Positions 29,327-39,724 are shown, counted from the stretch's first letter. The stretch: DNA of 64,000 nt from Sphingobacterium sp. CZ-UAM (GCF_002000245.1 NZ_MTCM01000003.1:1-64000); one strand, 5' to 3'. Translations and numbers: made by a program. The notes: generated by a model from the letters alone, not told the origin.

Positions 29327-29791
29327 ATGCAAGAAACATTTAAATTTATCCTCAAGTCGCGTCAGAAATTCATCGAATTAATTGATGGACTTTCCCCAGA
29401 ACAACTCAACAAAATTCCAGCAGGATTTAATAACAATATCATCTGGAACTTTGCTCATATCGTTGTCAGTACACAGACCTTGGTCTATGTCCGCACAGGA
29501 ATCAAAGCCGACACTTCTTGGGTGAAATATAACGAAGATTATAAAAAAGATACTAAACCAACCCGCTTTGTCGAACAAGCGGAAATTGATGAATTGAAAG
29601 AAATTGCAATCCGCAGTATCGAGCAAATTGCCACTGACTATGAAAATGGTGTTTTCGGAGAAATCAGCTCTTTTTCAACAGCAACCTACGGTTACCCAAT
29701 GGACACAATTGAAGAAGTTATTGCCCTGACATCAGGACATGATAACGTTCATTTCGGTTACGCAATGGCTCAACGCAGATTAGTACAATAA
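29327..29791 (+). CDS. DinB-like four-helix protein
   Basis: The 154-residue protein has the DinB/YfiT pattern: a helix with WNFAHIV (His44) and a C-terminal helix with GHDNVHFGY (His138, His142), which together would make the three-His metal site. Members include thiol transferases and many proteins of unknown role. It lies 14 bases after ilvN and 45 before ilvC, inside the ilv run, so it is very likely cotranscribed. No link to branched-chain synthesis is known to me. Confidence 0.85.
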   Translation: MQETFKFILKSRQKFIELIDGLSPEQLNKIPAGFNNNIIWNFAHIVVSTQTLVYVRTGIKADTSWVKYNEDYKKDTKPTRFVEQAEIDELKEIAIRSIEQIATDYENGVFGEISSFSTATYGYPMDTIEEVIALTSGHDNVHFGYAMAQRRLVQ

Positions 29792-29836
29792 TTAAAATAA
29801 ATAATCAACAACCAATAACAGAAAGAAAGTAAAACA

Positions 29837-31318
29837 ATGGCAAATTATTTCAACACCTTACCGCTTAGAGAGCAGTTAGAACAATTAAGTCACGCTGAAT
29901 TCATGGACAACAGCGAATTCACGGATGGTGTAAACGCTTTAAAAGGTAAAAAAATCGTAATCGTAGGATGTGGTGCACAAGGCTTGAACCAAGGTTTAAA
30001 CTTAAGAGATAGCGGACTGGACGTTTCTTATGCTTTACGTAAAGAGGCTATTGAACAAAAAAGAGATTCCTGGAAAAACGCTACAGACAATAACTTTAAC
30101 GTAGGCACTTACGAAGAATTGATCCCGACTGCGGATTTAGTTATCAACTTGACTCCAGATAAACAACATACATCAGTGATCAACGCCGTGATGCCATTGA
30201 TGAAAGAGGGAGCTACATTGTCTTATTCACATGGTTTCAACATCGTTGAAGAAGGAATGCAGATCCGTAAAGATATCACTGTGATCATGGTTGCGCCAAA
30301 ATGTCCGGGTTCGGAAGTTCGTGCAGAATACCTTCGTGGATTTGGTGTACCTACTTTGATTGCCGTTCACCCAGAAAATGATCCACAAGGAAAAGGTTGG
30401 GCTGAAGCAAAAGCATATTGTGTGGGAACAGGTGGTCACAAAGCCGGTGTATTGAAATCATCCTTCGTCGCAGAAGTAAAATCAGATTTAATGGGTGAGC
30501 AAACGATTCTTTGTGGATTGTTGCAAACAGGTTCGATCTTATCTTTCGACAAAATGGTCGAAAAAGGAATCGACGCGGGTTACGCATCCAAATTGGTACA
30601 ATATGGTGTAGAGGTGATCACTGAAGCTTTGAAACATGGTGGCGTAAGCGGTATGATGGACCGTTTGAGCAATCCTGCAAAAGTAAAAGCTTTTGAGATC
30701 TCTGAAGAACTGAAGGATATCATGCGTCCATTGTTCCAAAAACACCAAGACGATATCATGTCAGGTCACTTCAGCAAGACCATGATGGAAGATTGGGCAA
30801 ACGGTGATGCAAACTTATTGAAATGGAGAGCCGAAACAGGTGAAACAGCCTTCGAAAAAACTCCGGCTGCCGATGTTAAAATCAACGAGCAAGAATACTT
30901 CGACAATTATACATTGATGGTCGCTTTCATTCGTGCTGGGGTAGAATTGGCATTTGAAACAATGGTTGAAGCTGGTATCAAACCGGAATCAGCATACTAC
31001 GAATCACTGCACGAAACACCCTTGATCGCTAACACAATTGCACGTAAGAAATTGTTCGAAATGAACCGTGTTATTTCTGATACAGCAGAATACGGTTGTT
31101 ACTTATTCGATCAGGCTTGTAAACCGTTATTGGCTGATTTCATGAAAACTGTGGATACAGATTTAGTAGGTAAAAACTTCAACGAAGGTAAAGATGCTGC
31201 TGTTGACAATGCACAATTGGTTGCCATCAATGAAATTTTACGCGAGCATCCTGTAGAAATCGTTGGCCGCAAATTGCGTAAAGCGATGACTGCCATGAAA
31301 GCGATCAAAACTGTTTAA
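29837..31318 (+). CDS. ilvC: ketol-acid reductoisomerase (class II)
   Basis: NADPH enzyme that isomerises and reduces acetolactate. The 493-residue product is the long class II form, as in E. coli, with a duplicated C-terminal knotted domain. It has [17 protein letters not shown] for NADPH binding, [14 protein letters not shown], and [12 protein letters not shown] metal-binding residues. Strong codon bias suggests high expression. Confidence 0.96.
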   Translation: MANYFNTLPLREQLEQLSHAEFMDNSEFTDGVNALKGKKIVIVGCGAQGLNQGLNLRDSGLDVSYALRKEAIEQKRDSWKNATDNNFNVGTYEELIPTADLVINLTPDKQHTSVINAVMPLMKEGATLSYSHGFNIVEEGMQIRKDITVIMVAPKCPGSEVRAEYLRGFGVPTLIAVHPENDPQGKGWAEAKAYCVGTGGHKAGVLKSSFVAEVKSDLMGEQTILCGLLQTGSILSFDKMVEKGIDAGYASKLVQYGVEVITEALKHGGVSGMMDRLSNPAKVKAFEISEELKDIMRPLFQKHQDDIMSGHFSKTMMEDWANGDANLLKWRAETGETAFEKTPAADVKINEQEYFDNYTLMVAFIRAGVELAFETMVEAGIKPESAYYESLHETPLIANTIARKKLFEMNRVISDTAEYGCYLFDQACKPLLADFMKTVDTDLVGKNFNEGKDAAVDNAQLVAINEILREHPVEIVGRKLRKAMTAMKAIKTV

Positions 31319-31425
31319 AAATCATACAAATCAGCTGTTTTTTTACGGCCGAAACGAATATCCAAGTGAATTCAATAGACATATGTGTCTTTAAATCATG
31401 AAAATTTCGTAATTTAGTATATTAA

Positions 31426-31466
31426 AACCAAGGTGATATTGAGACATTTACAATATCACCTTGGTT
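31426..31466 (+). promoter_or_regulatory. 16-bp perfect hairpin between ilvC and leuC
   Basis: AACCAAGGTGATATTG pairs with CAATATCACCTTGGTT around AGACATTTA; what follows is TAATATAAAAAT, not a T run. It sits 30 bases before leuC and may stabilise, process or attenuate the mRNA between the ilv and leu halves. Confidence 0.6.
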
Positions 31467-31496
31467 AATATAAAAATAACATAAGAGAGAATAAAA

Positions 31497-32894
31497 ATGT
31501 CAAAAACATTAGTAGAAAAGATTTGGGATGCTCACGTCGTCAAGCGTGAAGAAGGGTTTCCAGATATTCTGTATATCGACACCCACTTAATTCATGAGGT
31601 TACTTCACCTCAAGCTTTTGATGGCTTACGCAAAAGAGGAATTCCAGTCTTTCGTCCAAAGCAAACGGTAGCTACTGCCGACCATAACGTACCGACCCTC
31701 AACCAACATTTACCGATCAAAGAAGAGTTATCGCGCTATCAAGTCGATATGCTGACCAAAAATTGCGCTGAATTTGGCATTGAACTCTATGGTTTGGGAC
31801 ATCCTTATCAAGGGATTGTACACGTGATCGGTCCGGAGTTAGGTATCACACTGCCGGGTAAAACAATGGTCTGTGGAGATAGCCATACCTCGACACACGG
31901 TGCCTTTGGAGCTATTGCATTTGGTATTGGAACCTCTCAGGTTGAACAGGTCTTTGCGACGCAATGTTTATTGCAGTCCAAACCTAAAACCATGAAAATT
32001 GAAGTCAATGGTACCCTACAAAAGGGTGTTGGCGCAAAAGATATTATTCTCTATATTATCGCTCAGATTTCTGCGGCAGGTGGGACAGGCTATTTTATCG
32101 AATATGCAGGTTCAGCAATCCGCTCGTTGAGTATGGAAGCACGGATGACCATCTGTAACATGAGTATTGAAATGGGCGCTCGTGGCGGTTTAATTGCACC
32201 CGATCAGATTACATTTGATTATGTGAAAGGCCGTGAATTCGCGCCAAAAGGAGAAGATTGGGACAATGCCCTTGCCTACTGGAAAACATTATATTCAGAC
32301 GAAGACGCGATCTTCGATAAGGTATTGACATTTGATGCAGCAGATATCGCTCCGATGATTACCTATGGTACAAATCCGGGCATGGGTATGGGTATTGCAG
32401 AACATATCCCAGCAACCAGTGCACAACCGGAATCGGAAAGACCTTCGTATCAAAAAGCCTTAGACTACATGGGCTTTAAAGACGATTCCGTTGTCTTGGG
32501 TAACCGTGTTGATTATGTATTTATCGGGAGCTGTACGAATTCCCGTATTGAAGATTTACGTGAAGTAGCTTCTTTCGTGAAGGGAAAACAAAAAGCACAG
32601 GATGTTGAAGTATGGATCGTACCGGGCTCCAAACAAGTTGAAAAACAAGCTAAAGAAGAAGGTTTGGATAAAATATTTGAAGCCGCGGGATTCCAATTGC
32701 GTGAACCAGGATGCTCGGCATGTTTAGGAATGAACGAAGATAAAATCCCGGCAGGCAAATATTGTGTTTCAACTTCAAATAGAAATTTCGAAGGCCGTCA
32801 GGGACCTAATGCACGTACCATGTTGGTATCGCCACTCACCGCAGCAGCAGCAGCAGTAACTGGCAAAATAACAGATGTTAGAGAGTTGATCTAA
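31497..32894 (+). CDS. leuC: 3-isopropylmalate dehydratase large subunit
   Basis: Aconitase-like Fe-S enzyme that isomerises 2- to 3-isopropylmalate. The 465-residue product has [44 protein letters not shown] and [11 protein letters not shown], giving the three cluster cysteines. Its partner leuD is separated from it by a lipoprotein gene, which is unusual. Confidence 0.97.
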   Translation: MSKTLVEKIWDAHVVKREEGFPDILYIDTHLIHEVTSPQAFDGLRKRGIPVFRPKQTVATADHNVPTLNQHLPIKEELSRYQVDMLTKNCAEFGIELYGLGHPYQGIVHVIGPELGITLPGKTMVCGDSHTSTHGAFGAIAFGIGTSQVEQVFATQCLLQSKPKTMKIEVNGTLQKGVGAKDIILYIIAQISAAGGTGYFIEYAGSAIRSLSMEARMTICNMSIEMGARGGLIAPDQITFDYVKGREFAPKGEDWDNALAYWKTLYSDEDAIFDKVLTFDAADIAPMITYGTNPGMGMGIAEHIPATSAQPESERPSYQKALDYMGFKDDSVVLGNRVDYVFIGSCTNSRIEDLREVASFVKGKQKAQDVEVWIVPGSKQVEKQAKEEGLDKIFEAAGFQLREPGCSACLGMNEDKIPAGKYCVSTSNRNFEGRQGPNARTMLVSPLTAAAAAVTGKITDVRELI

Positions 32895-32923
32895 GAAAAT
32901 AACTATAATATATTAATCTAAAA

Positions 32924-33445
32924 ATGAAAAGTAACATTAAGATCACATCTATCATCTTAGCCGGAGCGACACTTTTTACCAGTTGCGCAAGCACAACAAT
33001 GATTCAGTCAAATCCAGTTGGTGCAAAAGTTTATATTCAAGGTGAATATGCGGGGACAACACCATATTCTTATAAAGACACAAAAATCGTTGGTAGTACG
33101 ACTAACCTGAAAATTGAGAAAGAGGGGTATGAACCATTCTCAACAAGTTTCTCACGAAATGAAAAAGCTGATGTCGGCGCTATTATAGGCGGTATTTTTG
33201 TCTTGGTTCCATTTCTATGGACAATGAAATATAAAGACCAACATACATACGAACTAATACCATTGGGTGCAGGGACAAAAAAAGAAACCACAACAGATAC
33301 ATCAATAGCAGCGAAATTACAAGAGCTGAAAAAGATGTATGAGGACAAGCTCATCACCAAAGAGGAGTACGAACAACAACGGGAAAAGGTTTTGAACAAC
33401 TATAGTTCGACTGAAAATAAAACAGATAAAAAAACAGAAAGCTAA
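32924..33445 (+). CDS. PEGA-domain lipoprotein with SHOCT-like tail
   Basis: The 173-residue product has a lipobox (LFTSC, Cys21), a PEGA-like beta domain (MIQSNPVGAKVYIQGEYAGTTPY...LKIEKEGYEPF, about 26-75), a short hydrophobic stretch (IIGGIFVLVPFLW, about 87-100) and a C-terminal KLQELKKMYEDKLITKEEYEQQREKVL that matches SHOCT. It lies between leuC and leuD with gaps of 29 and 41 bases in the same direction. No role in leucine synthesis is apparent; base composition does not differ visibly from its neighbours. Confidence 0.85.
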   Translation: MKSNIKITSIILAGATLFTSCASTTMIQSNPVGAKVYIQGEYAGTTPYSYKDTKIVGSTTNLKIEKEGYEPFSTSFSRNEKADVGAIIGGIFVLVPFLWTMKYKDQHTYELIPLGAGTKKETTTDTSIAAKLQELKKMYEDKLITKEEYEQQREKVLNNYSSTENKTDKKTES

Positions 33446-33486
33446 TATTTAAAGCTTTTGGTTTTTTATTTTGACTTTTTAAAAAA

Positions 33487-34077
33487 ATGAAAAAATTTGA
33501 AACTTTAACATCACAGGTAGTTCCATTACCTATCGAAAATATTGATACCGATCAGATCATACCGGCACGTTTTCTAAAAGCGACCACACGCGAGGGCTTT
33601 GGAGACAACCTGTTCCGTGACTGGCGTTTTGATAGCGAAAATCAGCCTAAAGCAGATTTCGTATTGAATAACCCCACTTATTCCGGAAAGATATTAGTGG
33701 CCGGTAAAAACTTTGGCTGCGGCTCTAGCCGTGAACATGCTGCATGGGCAATCCAGGACTATGGCTTTGACGTTGTTATCAGTTCGTTTTTTGCAGATAT
33801 TTTTAAAGGTAACGCCCTTAACAATGGCGTATTGCCGATACAGGTTTCTGATGAGTTCTTAGCCAAAATCTTCGAATTGGTCCACCAAAATCCAAACACA
33901 GCAATTATCGTTGATCTCGAAAAACAAACAGTTATGTTAACAGAGACTGGCGATCAATTTGAATTTGAAATCAATCCATACAAAAAATCATGCTTGATTA
34001 ATGGATACGATGATATCGATTTTATCCTGAATCAAAAAGATCTAATTGAATCATTTGAAACAACAAGAAAATGGTAG
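33487..34077 (+). CDS. leuD: 3-isopropylmalate dehydratase small subunit
   Basis: The 196-residue partner of LeuC. It has [31 protein letters not shown] and a [15 protein letters not shown] end, all typical. Its last 7 bases overlap the start of the ABC ATPase gene (ATGGTAG), so the two are coupled. Confidence 0.96.
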   Translation: MKKFETLTSQVVPLPIENIDTDQIIPARFLKATTREGFGDNLFRDWRFDSENQPKADFVLNNPTYSGKILVAGKNFGCGSSREHAAWAIQDYGFDVVISSFFADIFKGNALNNGVLPIQVSDEFLAKIFELVHQNPNTAIIVDLEKQTVMLTETGDQFEFEINPYKKSCLINGYDDIDFILNQKDLIESFETTRKW

Positions 34078-35549
34078 ACCCAGTCGTCCATATTGCCAAT
34101 TTAACTATTCAGCATGGTAAAGATACCATACTGCAAGAGTTAAATTGGCAAATTTTCCCCGGAGAACAATGGATCCTTGGCGGTCCAAGTGGCACGGGAA
34201 AAACGACGCTTGCAAAAGCAATTACTGGACAACTAAAATACGAGGGTACCCTATCCTTTCATCTTGATAGGGAAAGCCCTTTGCCAGCGATTGTGCATTA
34301 CGTCTCCAATTGGTTTCAATTTACCAATCTGGAGGGTGATCGCAATTTCTATTATCAACAACGCTACAACAAATTTGCAAAAAACGATACCTTAACGGTC
34401 TTTGCGGAATTAAAGCATTATGCAAAGGACGAACAGTTAGCCTTTGAAGATGTCACACCCTACCTCAGCATTTTTGGGTTTGAAAACTTCAAAGATCAAC
34501 AACTGATCGAACTTTCCAGTGGCGAACACAAAAGGCTACAGTTGGTCAAAGCGTTATGGCTTCAACCACAGGTCTTGATTATCGACCAGCCTTATACCGG
34601 GCTGGATGTACAGTCTAGAAAAGATTTGAATCAAATCTTTGATCAGCTTGCAGAAAAGGGCGTATCACTACTGTTGATTACGAATGATGATGAACAGCCG
34701 GATTGCATCAATCGCTTTGCCGAAATCCAGGATGGGAAAATAGTCATTCGCCAAAACAGCAGCGAAATTTCGAAAGGAGTACCACGAAAGCGAAAGGAAT
34801 TACCTTATTTTTTACAGAAATCGCCAAAAATCTCCGCCCCGATTATGGTCAAGATGAAGCAAGTCCATATTTCTTATGGCGATAAGGAGGTTTTAAAAAA
34901 CATTGACTGGGAAGTGAAAGCAGGTGAAAAATGGCTATTGCAGGGTCATAATGGCTCAGGGAAATCAACTTTATTAAGTCTGATCAATGGAGACCATCCG
35001 CAGGCCTATGCCAATGACATACACTTGTTTGGTAAAAAACGGGGATCAGGAGAAAGTATCTGGGAAATCAAAGAACACCTTGGAATTATTTCGCCCGAAT
35101 TACATTGGTACTACGATATGAATGCCAACGTAGGCCAGACCATCGCTTCAGGCTTTTTCGACTCAATGAGTCTTTATCAGAAATTAGGCTACGAGCAACA
35201 GCAGAAGCTCGATCAAGTGCTCCATTTCTTTGATCTCAAAGATGTAAAGCATAAAACTTTGGGATCTTTACCTTTAGGCCAACAGCGACTGGTACTCTTA
35301 GCGCGAACAATCGTAAAACATCCCGAATTACTTATACTAGATGAACCTTGTCAAGGGTTGGACAAGGAGCAATCGCAATATTTCAACGATGTGATCGATG
35401 ACCTGAGCAAGAATGGGCAGACGCTGATATATGTCGGTCATTTTCAGAGCCAATTGCCGACCTGCATAGATAACAGGATGGTACTGGAAAGAGGTGAAAT
35501 TAAATCCGTGGAACGAGTTATCCACAAAAAAGAGGTTTTATCAACATAA
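34071..35549 (+). CDS. twin ABC ATPase without membrane part (ModF-like)
   Basis: A soluble 492-residue protein of two ABC ATPase domains. Domain 1 has Walker [11 protein letters not shown] (37-46), signature [11 protein letters not shown] and Walker [12 protein letters not shown], where Gln replaces the catalytic Glu and the switch His is missing ([10 protein letters not shown]). Domain 2 has Walker [12 protein letters not shown], signature [23 protein letters not shown] and switch His in YVGHFQ. The layout resembles ModF/PhrA-type proteins; no permease is nearby. It overlaps leuD by 7 bases and precedes leuB. Confidence 0.85.
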   Translation: MVDPVVHIANLTIQHGKDTILQELNWQIFPGEQWILGGPSGTGKTTLAKAITGQLKYEGTLSFHLDRESPLPAIVHYVSNWFQFTNLEGDRNFYYQQRYNKFAKNDTLTVFAELKHYAKDEQLAFEDVTPYLSIFGFENFKDQQLIELSSGEHKRLQLVKALWLQPQVLIIDQPYTGLDVQSRKDLNQIFDQLAEKGVSLLLITNDDEQPDCINRFAEIQDGKIVIRQNSSEISKGVPRKRKELPYFLQKSPKISAPIMVKMKQVHISYGDKEVLKNIDWEVKAGEKWLLQGHNGSGKSTLLSLINGDHPQAYANDIHLFGKKRGSGESIWEIKEHLGIISPELHWYYDMNANVGQTIASGFFDSMSLYQKLGYEQQQKLDQVLHFFDLKDVKHKTLGSLPLGQQRLVLLARTIVKHPELLILDEPCQGLDKEQSQYFNDVIDDLSKNGQTLIYVGHFQSQLPTCIDNRMVLERGEIKSVERVIHKKEVLST

Positions 35550-35562
35550 AAATTGTGGAAAA
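35518..35562. other. cluster of three DnaA-box-like sites
   Basis: TTATCCACA (35518-35526), TTATCAACA (35538-35546) and TGTGGAAAA (35554-35562, reverse of TTTTCCACA). The first two lie in the last codons of the ABC gene, the third just after its stop. Confidence 0.4.
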
Positions 35563-35613
35563 CCCATTAATTAGAAACAAATAAAAAAGATAACAGATCA
35601 GGCACGAGCTAGC

Positions 35614-35647
35614 GTCTCTGTACTCAGATCTAATATCTCAATACTAA
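35614..35647 (+). repeat. shared upstream element, copy before leuB
   Basis: GTCTCT, 8 variable bases, then ATCTAATATCTCAATACTAA, ending 6 bases before the leuB ATG; matches 26932-26965 in all but the 8 middle bases. Confidence 0.75.
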
Positions 35648-35653
35648 AATACA

Positions 35654-36727
35654 ATGAACAAAAATATTTTAATCATACCTGGAGATGGCATTGGCCAAGA
35701 AGTAACAACCTGGGGTAAAAAAGTTTTAGAGAAAATCGGTGAAAATTATGGCCATGAATTCAACTTTGATGAGGCCATCATGGGACATACTGCAATTGAA
35801 GCGACTGGCAACCCACTTCCAGATGAAACATTGGCGAAGGCAAAGGCATCCGATGCCATTCTTTTCGGTGCAATTGGACATATCAAATATGACAATGATC
35901 CCTCAGCTAAAGTAAGACCAGAACAGGGCTTATTGAAAATCCGCAAAGAACTAGGACTTTACGCCAACCTTCGTCCAATCCTTTTGTTTGATGAATTATT
36001 GGATGCTTCAAGCCTAAAACCTGAAATTCTTCGCGGCACCGACATTCTTTTCTTCCGTGAATTGACAGGCGATGTATATTTTGGTGAGAAAAACCGTAAT
36101 GAAGACAATACCTTCGCTTCGGATCTGATGAATTACCACCGTTATGAAGTAAAGCGTATCGCACGCAAAGCTTTTGACGCAGCCCGTACACGTAACAAAA
36201 GATTATGCTCGGTTGATAAAGCCAATGTCTTAGAAACCTCTCGCCTTTGGAGAGAAGTAGTCCAAGAGATTGCCAAAGAATATCCAGATGTGGAAACGGA
36301 GCACATGTTTATCGATAATGCAGCCATGCAATTGGTTAAAAATCCGAAAAAATTTGACGTTGTATTAACGGCTAATCTTTTTGGTGATATCCTGACCGAT
36401 GAAGCTTCACAAATTGCCGGTTCAATGGGTATGTTGGCTTCCGCTTCAGTGGGTGATGGCACAGGTTTCTTTGAGCCTATCCACGGTTCAGCACACGATA
36501 TTGCGGGTCAGAATAAAGCGAATCCACTTGCTTCCATTTTATCTGCAGCCCTAATGCTTGACATTAGCTTTGGTCTTCAGGAGGAAGCAAAAGCGGTCAC
36601 CAACGCTGTTGCTGAAACGTTGAAAGCTGGCTGGAGAACAGGTGACATCGCCAATAGTAACACCGATGCATCAAAAATCTTAGGTACGCAGGAAATGGGT
36701 GAAAAAGTATTAGCGTTTATTAAATAA
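35654..36727 (+). CDS. leuB: 3-isopropylmalate dehydrogenase
   Basis: NAD-dependent oxidative decarboxylase of the leucine branch. The 357-residue product has IPGDGIGQEV, the substrate loop ELTGDVYFGEK, a DNAAMQL metal-site segment, NLFGDILTDEASQIAGSMG and EPIHGSAHDIAGQNKANPLA. These favour LeuB over isocitrate dehydrogenase. leuA follows 66 bases later. Confidence 0.96.
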   Translation: MNKNILIIPGDGIGQEVTTWGKKVLEKIGENYGHEFNFDEAIMGHTAIEATGNPLPDETLAKAKASDAILFGAIGHIKYDNDPSAKVRPEQGLLKIRKELGLYANLRPILLFDELLDASSLKPEILRGTDILFFRELTGDVYFGEKNRNEDNTFASDLMNYHRYEVKRIARKAFDAARTRNKRLCSVDKANVLETSRLWREVVQEIAKEYPDVETEHMFIDNAAMQLVKNPKKFDVVLTANLFGDILTDEASQIAGSMGMLASASVGDGTGFFEPIHGSAHDIAGQNKANPLASILSAALMLDISFGLQEEAKAVTNAVAETLKAGWRTGDIANSNTDASKILGTQEMGEKVLAFIK

Positions 36728-36793
36728 TAATGAGATATGCGTGGGGAGTTTTGCTTCTTACGTTTTTTTATAAATCTTTTGAATTAAGAAATT

Positions 36794-37957
36794 ATGTTAC
36801 ACGATCCTAATCATCTTTATATCTTCGACACCACATTACGTGATGGCGAACAGGTACCAGGATGCCAATTAACTACACCAGAGAAAATTGAGATCGCAAA
36901 GGACTTAGAAAAACTAGGGGTTGATATTATCGAAGCTGGTTTTCCTGTTTCCAGTCCCGGAGATTTTCAATCTGTAGTAGAACTATCCAAGGCGGTGAAT
37001 GATGTTATTATATGCGCATTGACCCGTGCCAATCAGAATGATATTGATGTAGCTGCAGAAGCATTGAAATTTGCCAAGCGTCCGCGTATCCATACCGGTA
37101 TTGGCTCTTCGGATATGCATATCAAGTATAAATTCAATAGTACACGTGAAGAAATTTTAGAACGTGCAGTAGCAGCTGTAAAACATGCTAAATCCTATGT
37201 GGAAGATGTAGAGTTTTATGCCGAAGATGCGGGTCGTGCAGATCTGGAATTTTTAGCTAAAATGGTTGAATCTGTCATTGCTGCCGGCGCAACGGTCGTA
37301 AATATTCCAGATACCAACGGCTACTGCTTACCGGACCAATATGGTTCCAAAATCAAGTATCTCAAGGAAAATGTACGCAATATTGATCAGGCAATTATCT
37401 CGGCACACTGCCATAATGATTTAGGCCTTGCTACTGCGAACTCTATCGCAGCTATACAGAACGGCGCCCGTCAGGTTGAATGTACCATCAATGGAATCGG
37501 TGAACGCGCGGGAAATACCTCTTTGGAAGAAGTAGCAATGATCCTTAAAGTACATAACCAAGCTTTCGGTAGCTTAACGTCAAATATCGATAGCCGTATG
37601 TTTACCTACCTGTCCCGTAAGGTGAGTGAAATGATGAACATGCCTGTGCAACCCAATAAAGCAATTGTTGGACGGAATGCCTTTGCCCATAGTTCAGGTA
37701 TCCATCAGGATGGTTTTTTGAAGCACCGCGAAAATTACGAAATCATCAGACCAGAAGATGTGGGTTTGGATGAAGCAGATATTATCTTAACGGCGCGTTC
37801 AGGTAGACATGCACTTAAACACCATTTAGAGCGTTTGGGCTTTCATCTTGAAAAAGATGACCTAGCAGATTGCTATCAACGCTTTTTGGTTTTGGCCGAC
37901 GAAAAGAAAAATATTTGCGATGATGACCTAAAAAGCCTCATCCAAGAAAAGATATAA
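36794..37957 (+). CDS. leuA: 2-isopropylmalate synthase, short form
   Basis: First committed step of leucine synthesis, condensing acetyl-CoA with 2-ketoisovalerate. The 387-residue protein holds the DRE-TIM barrel ([15 protein letters not shown] near 11-25, [25 protein letters not shown]) and a short helical linker. It lacks the C-terminal regulatory domain of about 120 residues that binds leucine in classical LeuA, so feedback by leucine may be absent or different. Homocitrate or citramalate synthase are alternatives on motif grounds, but its place after leuCDB supports LeuA. Confidence 0.92.
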   Translation: MLHDPNHLYIFDTTLRDGEQVPGCQLTTPEKIEIAKDLEKLGVDIIEAGFPVSSPGDFQSVVELSKAVNDVIICALTRANQNDIDVAAEALKFAKRPRIHTGIGSSDMHIKYKFNSTREEILERAVAAVKHAKSYVEDVEFYAEDAGRADLEFLAKMVESVIAAGATVVNIPDTNGYCLPDQYGSKIKYLKENVRNIDQAIISAHCHNDLGLATANSIAAIQNGARQVECTINGIGERAGNTSLEEVAMILKVHNQAFGSLTSNIDSRMFTYLSRKVSEMMNMPVQPNKAIVGRNAFAHSSGIHQDGFLKHRENYEIIRPEDVGLDEADIILTARSGRHALKHHLERLGFHLEKDDLADCYQRFLVLADEKKNICDDDLKSLIQEKI

Positions 37958-37962
37958 AAAGG

Positions 37963-37987
37963 AAGGCTGCACATGCAGCCTTTTTTT
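37963..37987 (+). terminator. intrinsic terminator after leuA
   Basis: AAGGCTGCA pairs with TGCAGCCTT around CA, followed by T5 or more. It closes the ilv-leu run. Confidence 0.9.
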
Positions 37988-38177
37988 ATCAGGAATACAT
38001 TTTTAAGAGGATTCTGCAATAACATGTATAAACTTTTTTGTACTATGTACGCCTGATCTTTTTCATAAAAATCAACTGAATTTAAATCAAATTTAAACAC
38101 AACATAGGTAGCATCTCTAGCATCGCGGCGGATATCCCCGTTTTCTTTACTACCTTCATTAGACATATCATCTAACT

Positions 38178-39425
38178 ATGAATCTATCAACCCTAAACAT
38201 CGATTCCGAAGCTACGCTTGAGCGTATCAAATCTGTGGTCAATCGTACGCCCTTACAATATAACCGACATTTATCTGAAAAATATGGCGCGGAAGTCTAT
38301 CTCAAACGAGAAGATTTACAAGTGGTACGTTCCTATAAACTGCGGGGTGCCTACAATAAAATTATCTCGTTGACAGAAGAAGAAAGACAACGTGGTGTGG
38401 TCTGTGCCAGCGCAGGTAATCACGCTCAGGGGGTAGCCTTTTCATGCAACAAATTAGACATTAAGGGCGTCATATTTATGCCTGGACCAACCCCACGCCA
38501 AAAGATCTCCCAGACCGAAATGTGGGGCAATGGCAATGTTGAAATTGTATTGACCGGCGATACATTTGATGACTGTCAAAAAGCGGCTCTGGCCTATACG
38601 GAAGAACATGGAATGACTTTTATTCCGCCATTCGATGACCTCAAAGTTGTGGAAGGACAAGGCACGGTAGCGGTAGAGGCATTACAGGATCTACCCGATA
38701 TGGATGCGATCTTTATACCGATCGGTGGTGGTGGACTCGCTGCGGGTGCAAGCTACTACCTGAAAAGTAAAAACAAAGCAATCAAGTGCTATGGCGTCGA
38801 GCCTGAGGGAGCACCATCGATGCAGGCCGCGTTGGAAAACGATGCCCCTTTTGAACTCGAGCATATCAACAAGTTTGTGGATGGGGCTGCTGTGAAAAAA
38901 ATAGGCGCCACAACATTCGCCATCGCCAAGCAGCTGCTGGATGATACACGTTCCATCCCCGAAGGTAAAATCTGTACCTGCATTCTGGAACTATATAATA
39001 AGGATGCAATCGTGGTTGAACCTGCGGGCGCACTTTCGGTCGCCGCATTGGAGTTCCACAAAGACGAAATTAAAGGTAAGAAAGTCGTCTGTATTATTTC
39101 TGGTGGCAATAATGATATTGACCGCATGAGTGAGATCAAAGAACTGTCTTTACTTTATGAAGGTTACAAGCATTATTTTATTGTCCGGTTCCCACAAAGA
39201 CCAGGCGCGTTGAAACTTTTTGTATCCGAAGTTCTCGGTCCCAAAGATGATATCACCCGGTTTGAATTTATCAAAAAAACAGAACGGGAAAGAGGTCCCG
39301 CTTTGGTCGGTATTGAGCTCAACAAGCCTGAAGATTACGAAACACTGATCGCAAGGATGAAAGAATACAAATTTGATGTTATTGAAATCAATAAAGATCA
39401 AACTTTATTTGAGTATCTGGTCTAA
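38178..39425 (+). CDS. ilvA: threonine ammonia-lyase (threonine dehydratase)
   Basis: PLP enzyme making 2-ketobutyrate for isoleucine synthesis. The 415-residue protein has RSYKLRGAYN with PLP lysine Lys54, SAGNHAQG, the GGGGLAAG phosphate loop and one C-terminal ACT-like domain (HYFIVRFPQRPGALKLFVSEVLG, about 330-410), so isoleucine control is possible. It follows the leuA terminator by 190 bases and is a separate unit, yet completes the pathway set. Confidence 0.95.
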   Translation: MNLSTLNIDSEATLERIKSVVNRTPLQYNRHLSEKYGAEVYLKREDLQVVRSYKLRGAYNKIISLTEEERQRGVVCASAGNHAQGVAFSCNKLDIKGVIFMPGPTPRQKISQTEMWGNGNVEIVLTGDTFDDCQKAALAYTEEHGMTFIPPFDDLKVVEGQGTVAVEALQDLPDMDAIFIPIGGGGLAAGASYYLKSKNKAIKCYGVEPEGAPSMQAALENDAPFELEHINKFVDGAAVKKIGATTFAIAKQLLDDTRSIPEGKICTCILELYNKDAIVVEPAGALSVAALEFHKDEIKGKKVVCIISGGNNDIDRMSEIKELSLLYEGYKHYFIVRFPQRPGALKLFVSEVLGPKDDITRFEFIKKTERERGPALVGIELNKPEDYETLIARMKEYKFDVIEINKDQTLFEYLV

Positions 39426-39450
39426 AAATATAAATCCACCATTTAGGTAT

Positions 39451-39492
39451 AAAATGCCTCCAGAAGTTTAACGAACTTTATGGAGGCATTTT
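39451..39492 (+). terminator. intrinsic terminator after ilvA
   Basis: AAAATGCCTCCA pairs with TGGAGGCATTTT, with an inner AAGTT/AACTT; followed by T. Confidence 0.9.
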
Positions 39493-39724
39493 TATATAGG
39501 AAAGAACGCAGCCCCATTGTCAAAACTGTGCAGCATACCCTTTCCGAAAATTACATTTCAATAGCTTAACAAGAGCAAAATGGGTAAAATCGGCTCATTT
39601 TATCAACCATTCCGAAAATCAGTCTGCGCCATTCACGCAAGTCCATTATAGCGGTTAAAATTTATGCTATTTTTCATGATATAAAAATCTTATATTTAAG
39701 TGTTTAATCAATACTACAAGAAAA

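Noticed and set aside
24275..39425. Genomic island carrying the ilv-leu cluster
   Set aside because: No integrase, attachment repeats or visible composition change; housekeeping genes flank it on the left.
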